The translations under genes and the position numbers were made by a program. Positions 9,154 to 16,497 of a DNA stretch of 64,000 bases are shown here, in pieces (positions within the stretch are counted from its first letter, which is position 1; every line of letters begins with the position of its first letter). This DNA comes from CFX2 sp014338005 (GTDB lineage Bacteria > Chloroflexota > Anaerolineae > Aggregatilineales > Phototrophicaceae): assembly GCA_030263555.1 (NCBI GenBank), contig SZPE01000001.1:83473-147472 (forward strand). The letters are read 5' to 3'. Below the pieces are notes generated by a model that saw only the letters and a list, made by a program, of their open reading frames with translations, was not told where the DNA came from and did no database searches.

Positions 9154-10080
9154 ATGCAGCGGAACACAATCACACGGCGAGACTTTTTACTGGCAGCACC
9201 CGCACGTGCAGCCGAACGCGATTTTCAACCCACCTACACCCCTAACGGCGATTTTTTCCACCAGCGTTTGCGTCACCTGCCTCAGATTAACCCGGCTTTC
9301 TGGGCGTTCGGTCTGGGCGGTTTTGTCGGCAGGCCGCTGGTGATTCCCTACGACGAGTTTATGGCGCTGCCGAGCATCGAGTTTTCCGCGACGATTGCCT
9401 GTGTCGGCAGCACGCCTGCCCGCCCGCTGATCGCCAGCGCGCGCTGGCGGGGTGTGCCGCTGTCGGCGCTGCTGGCCGACGCGCAGCCGAAGCCGGAGGC
9501 GCGTTTCGTCCAGTGTTACGGCGCGGACGGTTATGCCACCTATCTTGAACTGCCGCGTCTGGCCGACGCCATCCTGGCTTACGAGATGAACGGCGAACCG
9601 CTGCCGCCCGAACATGGCTTCCCGGTTCGGCTGATTGTGCCGGGCGCTTACGGTTATAAAATGCCGAAATGGATTCAGCGCCTTCAGCTTACCGATACGC
9701 CGGTCAACGGCTTCTGGGAAGAACGTGGCTGTTCCGCCAACGGCGACGTGTTAACGCTGTCCGCCATTACCTCGCCGCGCCATCTGGAATCCGTTCGCGG
9801 CCCGGTGCTTTTTGAAGGCATCGCTTATGCCGGCGCGCGGTTGATCGCCGGCGTGGACATCAGCATTGACGACGGCCCCTGGATGCCGGCCCCGCTTGGC
9901 GCAGCCGTCCCCTACACCTGGACGCCCTGGCGCATCGCCTGGATGCCCCCCGGCCCCGGCGATTATCTGGTCAAAGTCCGCGCCACCGACGGCGGCGGTT
10001 TTACCCAGACCGAAGGCGCGCGCGCGTTCCCGAACGGCTCGACCGCCATCCAGTCTATCATCGTCCGCGTCACCGTTTGA
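9154..10080 (+). CDS. Sulfite oxidase-like molybdopterin oxidoreductase (MsrP/YedY-related)
   Basis: This 308-residue protein has the sulfite oxidase-type Mo-cofactor domain, with the expected molybdenum-ligand cysteine at C83 (ATIACVGS), RWRGVPLSALL, and HGFPVRLIVPGAYGYKMPKW. A C-terminal dimerisation-type beta domain follows. Relatives are periplasmic and reduce or oxidise sulfur compounds, including methionine sulfoxide. The N-terminus keeps a twin-arginine motif (TRRDFLLAA) but has almost no hydrophobic region after it, so Tat export is doubtful. The downstream gene, 14 nt away, has an intact Tat signal. The substrate cannot be inferred. The start ATG is preceded by AATAAGG. Confidence 0.82.
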   Translation: MQRNTITRRDFLLAAPARAAERDFQPTYTPNGDFFHQRLRHLPQINPAFWAFGLGGFVGRPLVIPYDEFMALPSIEFSATIACVGSTPARPLIASARWRGVPLSALLADAQPKPEARFVQCYGADGYATYLELPRLADAILAYEMNGEPLPPEHGFPVRLIVPGAYGYKMPKWIQRLQLTDTPVNGFWEERGCSANGDVLTLSAITSPRHLESVRGPVLFEGIAYAGARLIAGVDISIDDGPWMPAPLGAAVPYTWTPWRIAWMPPGPGDYLVKVRATDGGGFTQTEGARAFPNGSTAIQSIIVRVTV

Positions 10081-10094
10081 GGAAATTTCTGGAT

Positions 10095-10958
10095 ATGTAC
10101 ACCCGCCGACAATTCCTGCAGCTGGCCGGAATCGCCGTCATCGGCAGCCAGCTTCCGCCTTTGTTTAACGAGTCGCTTCAGGAAACGCCGTCCATGCTGG
10201 GGCGCGCCCTGGACGCAGCAGCGGTTTATCGCCGCCCATCCCTCGACGCCGCCCCGGTAAACCGGCTGTGGCCGGACAGCATCGTTCCCATCCTCGATCA
10301 GCGCGGCGCATGGTATCGGACGCCGGACGGTTACATCGCCCGCGAGATGCTCCAGCCGATGAAACCCGTCCCGCCCTTTGAAAGTGTGGCGCTGCCGTCC
10401 GAAGCGTTCTGGGCGGAAGCAGCCGGGCCGGTCGCTCCGGTTCGCCGCTATTGTGCAGCAGACGCGCCGCTGGTCACGCGCATCGGTCACGGCGGCATCG
10501 TCAGGGTCATAGACGCGCTGCCGGACGAACCCGCCCCCTGGTATGGAGTCGCATCCGATACCGGCGATCTGCTCGGCTGGACGCAGGCCGTCCACTGGCG
10601 TCCGGCGGTGGAATCGCGGCCAGCCGGCGCGGCTGACATCGAAATAGATGTTCGCGCCGGACGGCTGACCGCCTGGGAAAACGGGCGCGCCGTCCTGCAA
10701 GCGCCCTTCGCCGCAGGCCAGACCCTCAAACCCGGCAGCAGCGTCATCACCGGGCGGCTGATGGGCGGCGCGCGGACAGGCAATTTTTTCGGCCTGCCCT
10801 GGCGGGTGGTGTTTGGCGATTACGCGCTGGCCGGCGTTTACTGGCATAACCGGTTTGGCGCGGCTGTACCCGGCCCGGCGCTCCAGGTGACGCCGCTGCT
10901 GGCCGAATGGCTGTATCACAGCCTTCAGGAAGGCCGCAGCCGCCTGATTATCCTGTGA
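10095..10958 (+). CDS. Tat-exported SH3-YkuD-fold protein lacking L,D-transpeptidase catalytic residues
   Basis: This 287-residue protein begins with a clear Tat signal (YTRRQFLQLAGIAVIGSQ). Two SH3-like segments (about 40-88 and 125-170) and a C-terminal YkuD-like domain (about 180-275) follow. The fold-typical strands are present (DIEIDVRAGRLTAWENGRAV, ALAGVYWHNRFG, AEWLY). The usual HG...SHGC catalytic signature aligns without gaps to A246 (normally His), P259-G260-P261 and A262 (normally the nucleophilic Cys). It therefore cannot be a standard L,D-transpeptidase and is better viewed as a binding or scaffold pseudoenzyme outside the membrane. The ATG at 10095 has GAGGAAA at 10079-10085, overlapping the stop of the molybdoenzyme gene. 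An upstream TTG at 10077 is unlikely. Confidence 0.75.
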   Translation: MYTRRQFLQLAGIAVIGSQLPPLFNESLQETPSMLGRALDAAAVYRRPSLDAAPVNRLWPDSIVPILDQRGAWYRTPDGYIAREMLQPMKPVPPFESVALPSEAFWAEAAGPVAPVRRYCAADAPLVTRIGHGGIVRVIDALPDEPAPWYGVASDTGDLLGWTQAVHWRPAVESRPAGAADIEIDVRAGRLTAWENGRAVLQAPFAAGQTLKPGSSVITGRLMGGARTGNFFGLPWRVVFGDYALAGVYWHNRFGAAVPGPALQVTPLLAEWLYHSLQEGRSRLIIL

Positions 10959-11062
10959 TGTGAAGGGGACAATTTTCTCATACGAACTTCACGAAAGATT
11001 TGCGGCGGCTGGCGGCTCTGATTAGTATCTACCCACAAGCTCGCCGGTGGAGATGTTTTATT

Positions 11063-12670
11063 GTGAATCCTGAAAACCTGACACTCGGTTTGGCTTTCAT
11101 CGCCGGATTAGTTTCGTTCATTTCGCCCTGCGTGCTGCCGCTGGTGCCGGCGTACATCGGCTATATGGGCGGTCGCGTCACCAATACCGTCGCCGCTCAG
11201 GTGTCGGGCGGCGGCCAAGTCGCCGTCCGTCCTGGCCTCGGCGCGCGTTTTACGACGCTGCTGCATGGGCTGGCCTTCGTGGCCGGTTTTACGTTCGTTT
11301 TTGTGGTCATTGGCCTGCTTTCCACCGCTTTCGTCCAGCAGATCGGCGGCCAGAATATCAACCTGGTGACGGGCATGATCGGGCGCATCGGCGGCGTGGT
11401 GATTATTTTTTTCGGCCTGCATTTTATGGGTGTGCTGCCACAGGTGTTTGCCCGGCTGCTCGCCAACCCGCGTGCGCTGGAAAACCCGCTGGTTACGCCG
11501 CTGGTGGCCCTGGGCGGCGCGGCGCTCATCCTGTGGGGGTTCACCGGCGCGCTGCTGCCCCCGCTGACGACGATCACCCCCACCACCGCCGGTGACATCA
11601 CCGCCGTTCACTGGCCGACCATCATCGCGCTGGCCGCGCTGGCGGTTTTTCTGCTGTGGTTGGTGCTGGGCGGCGCGCTCGTACAGCCCGGCGCTTTCTG
11701 GAAAAAAACCATCCTCGCCCTGCAAACGGCGCTTTATACCGACACCCGCCGCCAGATGACCGCTTCCGGCAAACAGGGACTCAGCGGTTCGGCCATCATG
11801 GGCGTGGTTTTTTCCGCCGGCTGGACGCCCTGTATCGGGCCGGTTTACGGCGCGGTGCTGACGCTGGCCGCCAATACCGGCGACGTGGTGATGGCCGGGC
11901 CGCTGCTGGCGGCCTACTCGCTCGGCCTGGGCATTCCATTCCTGCTCACCGCCCTGCTGCTCGACGGCGCGCAGGGTATCCTGCGCCGCCTACAGCGCCA
12001 CATGCGAAAAATCGAACTGGCAAGCGGCGCGCTGCTGATTCTGATCGGCCTGCTGGTCGCCACCGGCACGCTGCAAAACCTCAGCCAGTACCTCAACGCC
12101 CAGTTCGCCGATGTTTCCATCCAGGTTGAAGAAAGCGTGATCGGCGCGCTGACCGGCGAAAGCACGCCCGCTCCCGCCGAGCCGGAAGGCGGCGCGTCGT
12201 CGCTCAACTCCATCACCGGCCTGGCCGCCAGCCTGCCGGAAGTCGGCACGGCGGTCGGCAGCCTGGCCCCCGCTTTTGAAGCATCTACCGCCGGCGGCCA
12301 GACGATACGCCTGGCCGATCTGCGCGGCCAGGTGGTGCTGCTCAACTTCTGGGCGACCTGGTGCGGCCCGTGCCGGTTAGAAATGCCGGAGTTTGAAGCC
12401 GCTTTCCAGAAGCACAAAGACGAAAGTTTCACCATTCTGGCGATCAACAATCAGGAAACGGTCGAAGATGTAACCGGTTTCGGTGAGGAAATCGGCCTGT
12501 CATTCCCGCTGGTGATGGACGAACGCGGCGCGATTCAGCGGTTATACGGCATTGCCGGGTATCCCAGCACCTTCATCCTGAACCGGGAAGGTGTCATCAT
12601 CGCCCAGTTTTTTGGGCCGATGACGGCAGCGCAGATTTCGCAAGCGGTAGAAGATGCGCTGGCATCATGA
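11063..12670 (+). CDS. CcdA-type thiol transporter fused to a TlpA-type thioredoxin
   Basis: This is a two-part membrane redox protein. The N-terminal half is a CcdA/DsbD-type electron conduit with the two key cysteines at C23 (SPCVLPLVPAYIGYMGG) and C257 (GWTPCIGPVYGAVL). It passes reducing power from cytoplasmic thioredoxin across the membrane. About 90 extra residues with additional hydrophobic segments sit between the two cysteine-containing halves. After a Pro/Ala-rich linker the C-terminal domain (about 400-535) is a TlpA/ResA thioredoxin with WCGPC (C434, C437), expected outside the cytoplasm. The fusion would place donor and acceptor in one chain. I prefer the GTG at 11063, 10 nt after GGAG, to a TTG at 11000 whose extra residues look random. 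Confidence 0.85.
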   Translation: MNPENLTLGLAFIAGLVSFISPCVLPLVPAYIGYMGGRVTNTVAAQVSGGGQVAVRPGLGARFTTLLHGLAFVAGFTFVFVVIGLLSTAFVQQIGGQNINLVTGMIGRIGGVVIIFFGLHFMGVLPQVFARLLANPRALENPLVTPLVALGGAALILWGFTGALLPPLTTITPTTAGDITAVHWPTIIALAALAVFLLWLVLGGALVQPGAFWKKTILALQTALYTDTRRQMTASGKQGLSGSAIMGVVFSAGWTPCIGPVYGAVLTLAANTGDVVMAGPLLAAYSLGLGIPFLLTALLLDGAQGILRRLQRHMRKIELASGALLILIGLLVATGTLQNLSQYLNAQFADVSIQVEESVIGALTGESTPAPAEPEGGASSLNSITGLAASLPEVGTAVGSLAPAFEASTAGGQTIRLADLRGQVVLLNFWATWCGPCRLEMPEFEAAFQKHKDESFTILAINNQETVEDVTGFGEEIGLSFPLVMDERGAIQRLYGIAGYPSTFILNREGVIIAQFFGPMTAAQISQAVEDALAS

Positions 12671-13244
12671 TTTCAAGCGGCTCTTGACTCGGACATTTTT
12701 GCTGCTTGCGGCTGCGGCCTGCCTGTCCGCAACTTTCGTTCTCGTTCTTCATGCCGGGCTGCCGGCACGCGCCGCTTTCACCGGCCAACTGCTGCCTGGC
12801 GGGCTGGTCGCCGCGCCGGAAATCGGCGCTCTGGCCCCACCCATCGAAGGAACGACGCCAGACGGCCAAACGCGCCGCCTGGCGGACTGGCGCGGCAGGC
12901 CGGTGATCGTCAACTTCTGGGCGACCTGGTGTGGACCCTGCCGGGCGGAAATGCCGCAGTTTCAGGCGCTTTACGACCGCTATCAAAGCCGGGGATTGCA
13001 TATTCTGGCGATCAACCTGGGCGAAACCGCCGCCGCCGTCCAGAACTGGACGCGCGCCCTGGGGCTGACCTTCGATATAGTTCTTGACCCGGACGGCGAA
13101 ACCGCCGCACGCTACCAACTGCGCGGCCAGCCCTCCACGTATATCATCTCACCAACCGGGACAATCACCCACATTTTTTACGGCCCGGCCACCTTCGAGA
13201 TGCTCCAGGCCGCCATCGCGCCTTTTGTCACTGCCGAAAGGTAA
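12654..13244 (+). CDS. TlpA/ResA-like extracytoplasmic thioredoxin
   Basis: This 196-residue protein has an N-terminal hydrophobic segment (about 15-38) that can act as a signal peptide or anchor. A TlpA-like thioredoxin domain follows, with FWATWCGPCRAEMPQF (C93, C96) and the cis-Pro region GQPSTYII. It is closely similar to the thioredoxin domain of the preceding gene, so the pair probably arose by duplication. The ATG at 12654 overlaps the preceding gene by 17 nt, and a TTG at 12684 is an alternative. Likely roles are reduction of exported protein disulfides, cytochrome c maturation, or recycling of an oxidised partner such as the nearby molybdoenzyme. The partner is inferred only from location. 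Confidence 0.85.
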   Translation: MRWHHDFKRLLTRTFLLLAAAACLSATFVLVLHAGLPARAAFTGQLLPGGLVAAPEIGALAPPIEGTTPDGQTRRLADWRGRPVIVNFWATWCGPCRAEMPQFQALYDRYQSRGLHILAINLGETAAAVQNWTRALGLTFDIVLDPDGETAARYQLRGQPSTYIISPTGTITHIFYGPATFEMLQAAIAPFVTAER

Positions 13245-13250
13245 AATTTT

Positions 13251-14024
13251 ATGTCCCGCAGTAAACCGAACGCCACCCTCGCCCTGCGCCTGAACAAGTT
13301 TGTCCTCCGGCTGTCGCGGAATTGGCTGCGTATCGCGCTGGTCATCCTGGGTTTTTATATCAGCCTGCCCTGGCTGGCTCCCACGCTGATGAAACTGGGG
13401 CTAACCGGGCCGGGCATGACGATTTATACGCTCTACAGCCCCTTCTGCCACCAGTTCGCATTTCGCTCTTTTTTCCTGTACGGCGAACAGCCGGCCTATC
13501 CGCGTTATAACACCGGCTCTCCGCTGACGCCTTTTGAAGCCTATGCCGCTCAACTGCCGGATTTCGACCCCGCCCGCGTCCATCCCATCGGCGGGCGAAT
13601 TGGCGACATTTATTCCTTCACGCCGGGCTACCAGTTCGCCGCCCGCGATTTCGTCGGCAACCAGCAGATGGGTTACAAACTGACGCTGTGCGAGCGCGAC
13701 ATCAGCATTTATATCGCGCTGTTCGTGGGCGGGTTGATCTACAGCCATCCCCAGGTGCGGCGGCGGCTGCGCCCCGTGCCGATTTACCTGTACGTCATCC
13801 TGGGCGTGCTGCCTATCGCCCTGGACGGCCTCAGCCAGATGCTCGGTTATCCCCCATTCGGGCTGTGGCCCGCCCGCGAGACGCTGCCCATCTTCCGCGT
13901 CGTCACCGGCGCGCTGTTCGGCCTTATGAACGCCTGGTTAGGCTTCCCCTATCTAGAGATGTCGTTCATCGAAACGCGCCAGCAGGTCGAAGCCAAGCTG
14001 GCGCGCGCGGGAATCTATCTCTGA
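13251..14024 (+). CDS. DUF2085 membrane protein
   Basis: This 257-residue protein has about five hydrophobic segments. It shows the DUF2085 signature: a Cys-His pair in PFCHQFAFRSFF near residue 66, and LCERDISIYIALFVGG in the middle. Membrane helices and a conserved LDGLSQMLG stretch follow. The biochemical function of the family is unknown; the conserved Cys/His residues suggest metal binding or redox chemistry. It begins 7 nt after the thioredoxin gene and is the last gene of this cluster. Confidence 0.75.
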   Translation: MSRSKPNATLALRLNKFVLRLSRNWLRIALVILGFYISLPWLAPTLMKLGLTGPGMTIYTLYSPFCHQFAFRSFFLYGEQPAYPRYNTGSPLTPFEAYAAQLPDFDPARVHPIGGRIGDIYSFTPGYQFAARDFVGNQQMGYKLTLCERDISIYIALFVGGLIYSHPQVRRRLRPVPIYLYVILGVLPIALDGLSQMLGYPPFGLWPARETLPIFRVVTGALFGLMNAWLGFPYLEMSFIETRQQVEAKLARAGIYL

Positions 14025-14057
14025 TACTTCGATACGCTTAAACTGCCAAAGTCCAGG

Positions 14058-14079
14058 ACAGGGGGCTTAAGCCCCCTGT
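14058..14079. terminator. Perfect 22-nt palindrome between convergent operons
   Basis: ACAGGGGGCTT (14058-14068) is followed directly by its exact reverse complement (14069-14079), giving an 11-bp stem in a short hairpin. It lies between a plus-strand gene ending at 14024 and a minus-strand gene ending at 14097, so it is placed to stop transcription from both sides. No long T-run follows on either strand. Confidence 0.7.
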
Positions 14080-14096
14080 CTCTCTGGATGTTTCAC

Positions 14097-16451
14097 TCAG
14101 TCCGATTTGCCGGGATCATCATCATTCGGCAGCGGCGTATTGGTCGGCGGCGGCGGCTGAGTCGTCGGCACCGGCGTATTGGTCGGCGCTTTGGTCGGCC
14201 CCGGCGTCCAGGTCGAGGTCGGCGGGCCTTTGGTCGGGGTCAGCGATGGCGTATAGGTCGGTCGCGGCGTATTGCTTGGGCCTGGCGTATTGGTCGGCGC
14301 CGGCGTCGGCACTTCATCCAGGATGATCTCGCCGAACGGGTCGTCGCCAGGGCCGCCGGGGCCGCTGCCGCCGCCGTTGTTCCCGCAGCCGATGATAAAC
14401 CGGCTGCCGTTGAAGTCCACCGGCGACATGCCGATGCTGCTCAACGTCGAGGATACACCGTCGAAGTCAATGAAGATCGGCGTGATCGAATTCGGGCTGA
14501 AGGTGTAATCCTGTATCCAGCGTCCTTCGGTCTTGCCATACGTCGGCGGGTTGGCATCCTGGGTGGGACTGTTGGAATCCCATATCTGCACGCTGCCGGG
14601 GCTTCCAGGCGGCGCGGCGACCGTTACCCTGGCTAAGGTCAGCACACCCGGCGCGACCTGCCGCCAGTTGATGGTGAAATCGGTGAACGGCGCGATCTGG
14701 TTGCGGTTGTTCACCACTTCCAGCCGCACAATGCCGAACTGCTCGAAGCGCACAAAACGCACGCGCAGGTCTGCCGAGGCGCAGTCCGGGGTGCGGGTCG
14801 GCGACGGCGTGAAGTCCGGGTCGAAGGTCGGCGTGGGTGTCGGGTCGGGCAGCGCCAGCGTAATTACGCAGTCCGGGCCGCCTTCGGGGTTGTGGAAATA
14901 AAACTGCGTGCCGCCGTAATCATGGATGGTGGTATACTTTTCCAGCTCCAGCGGGCCGTTGGCGAACAGCGCGCCCCAGGTGGCCGAGTCGTTGGCCGAA
15001 ATCGTGCGGTCGTTTTCGTCCGTTTCGGCAAACGGCGGGTTGGACGGGTCGGCATTGGTGTCGGTCGGAGGGTCGCGGTCTATGCCGTGCCAGTGCGGCA
15101 GGTTGTTCATGCCCAGGTCAGACACGTACATCAGCGGGAAGTCCGGGACGGATTTCCAGCGGAACAATGCGCGCGTCAGGAAAGTAGCTCTATCGTTATC
15201 ATTGGTGATCTCGATACGCACGGTATTCCCGCGAATGCTTAGGTCGCCGGCGGTGATGCGCTCGCACAGGAAGGGCGGGCGCGGCGTGGTGGTCAGCGTC
15301 GCTGACGGGATGGGTGATGGGGTGTTGGTGCTGGTCGGCGGCAGCGTTTGCGACGGCGTGTACGAAGGCGTGAAGGTCGGCGTATCGAAGGCCGGGTTGT
15401 CCGCGCCGGGGTTGTTGATCGCCCCAACCGCCCGCGCCGCGCGGAACGATTCGACGATAGCCGTGCGCCGCGCCTGCATGGTGATGTAGTTCCGCAGCCC
15501 CAGCGGCGTCACCAGCGGGTGATTGAACGTCACCACGATGGTCACGCTGTCGGCAGGGCCGCCGGCGTCCATCCAGGGCAGACCGGCATTTTGCAGCATC
15601 CCGCCGTCCGCGACCATCTCAGCCGGCAGCACTTCGTTCAGCAAACATGACGGCACCGGCGGATCCAGGTCGTTATCGGCGTTGTCACGCAGCGCCGACT
15701 CGCCCAGATAGTTGACAAACCGTGTTGTCACCGGGTTAGCGTCAATTTTATGGAAGGTCGTCGAGCCGCTGTCACGCTCCAGCCGGTCGCGCGTGCTGCA
15801 AATCATCACATGGAACCAGCCGCGCTGGTCAGAACGCGGATACGGACGCTCCCAGACCTGCGCCCAGGGCCAGCTGCCGATGTCTTTTTTGGCATCCTCG
15901 CCCGTCGGGATGTCCATCGGGTTTTCTTCCAGCAGCAGGCCAGAAGCGCCGCGCCGGGCTTCTTCCATGATGGACAGCAGCCGCGCCATATCCTTACGCA
16001 TATCCTGGTCGGACTCGTTGTTGGGTTCGCAGTTGCGCCCGTCATTCCAGGTCGCAAACAGGGACTCCAGGCCGCCCTTATAAACCTGCACTTGGTACGA
16101 CTTTACATTTCCATTTCCGTCCGTATACGAGTACGAGCGCGTGTCTTTCGTCCCGCGCTGGTCTATACCGCCGTATTCCGGCTCGTCATCATACACGCAC
16201 GGGATGAAGCCGGTCGGGTCGGACACCTTGTTTTTGGTGTCCATCACGAACCGGTCTTCGTAATACTGCCCGGTGCTGGCATAACGCGCCGCCGTCCGAG
16301 CGGCGTTTTGCAGCGTCACCCAGGCCTGGAAGATGCGCCCAAACTCGATGATGCCAAACAGCAGCAGCAGCAAAATGGGCAGCGTGATGGCGAACTCGGC
16401 CAGAGTCTGACCCTTTCGCCGTCTCCTCTCGCGTTCGGTGTTGTTGTCCAT
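14097..16451 (-). CDS. Giant TadE-like pseudopilin with duplicated C-terminal beta-domain
   Basis: The protein begins with a TadE-type signal/membrane segment (GQTLAEFAITLPILLLLLFG, about 16-40) and NAARTAARYA. A long extracytoplasmic TadE-like body reaches to about 345. Threonine/proline-rich linkers (about 355-395, 538-557 and 716-775) then frame two related domains, about 397-536 and 558-693. Each begins with a Cys after a TPxPP/TPD sequence and contains an RIEITND/RLEVVNN strand and an RW or NWR motif. Ordinary TadE proteins are about 150-200 residues; this one is about 784. It is probably a minor pilin or adhesin presented by a Tad pilus. I chose the ATG at 16451, 5 nt after AGGGGG; a GTG two codons upstream also exists. 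Confidence 0.8.
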   Translation of the reverse strand: MDNNTERERRRRKGQTLAEFAITLPILLLLLFGIIEFGRIFQAWVTLQNAARTAARYASTGQYYEDRFVMDTKNKVSDPTGFIPCVYDDEPEYGGIDQRGTKDTRSYSYTDGNGNVKSYQVQVYKGGLESLFATWNDGRNCEPNNESDQDMRKDMARLLSIMEEARRGASGLLLEENPMDIPTGEDAKKDIGSWPWAQVWERPYPRSDQRGWFHVMICSTRDRLERDSGSTTFHKIDANPVTTRFVNYLGESALRDNADNDLDPPVPSCLLNEVLPAEMVADGGMLQNAGLPWMDAGGPADSVTIVVTFNHPLVTPLGLRNYITMQARRTAIVESFRAARAVGAINNPGADNPAFDTPTFTPSYTPSQTLPPTSTNTPSPIPSATLTTTPRPPFLCERITAGDLSIRGNTVRIEITNDNDRATFLTRALFRWKSVPDFPLMYVSDLGMNNLPHWHGIDRDPPTDTNADPSNPPFAETDENDRTISANDSATWGALFANGPLELEKYTTIHDYGGTQFYFHNPEGGPDCVITLALPDPTPTPTFDPDFTPSPTRTPDCASADLRVRFVRFEQFGIVRLEVVNNRNQIAPFTDFTINWRQVAPGVLTLARVTVAAPPGSPGSVQIWDSNSPTQDANPPTYGKTEGRWIQDYTFSPNSITPIFIDFDGVSSTLSSIGMSPVDFNGSRFIIGCGNNGGGSGPGGPGDDPFGEIILDEVPTPAPTNTPGPSNTPRPTYTPSLTPTKGPPTSTWTPGPTKAPTNTPVPTTQPPPPTNTPLPNDDDPGKSD

Positions 16452-16497
16452 ACACACCCCCTAAAAAGCGGCCTGTCTCCGGGCCGTTTACCCACCG

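Noticed and set aside
14110..14300. Repeated GGTCGGCG/CCGGCGTA-type units that could look like a repeat array
   Set aside because: They are codon repeats for the Thr/Pro linker of the pseudopilin, with irregular unit length and no spacers, so this is not a CRISPR array.
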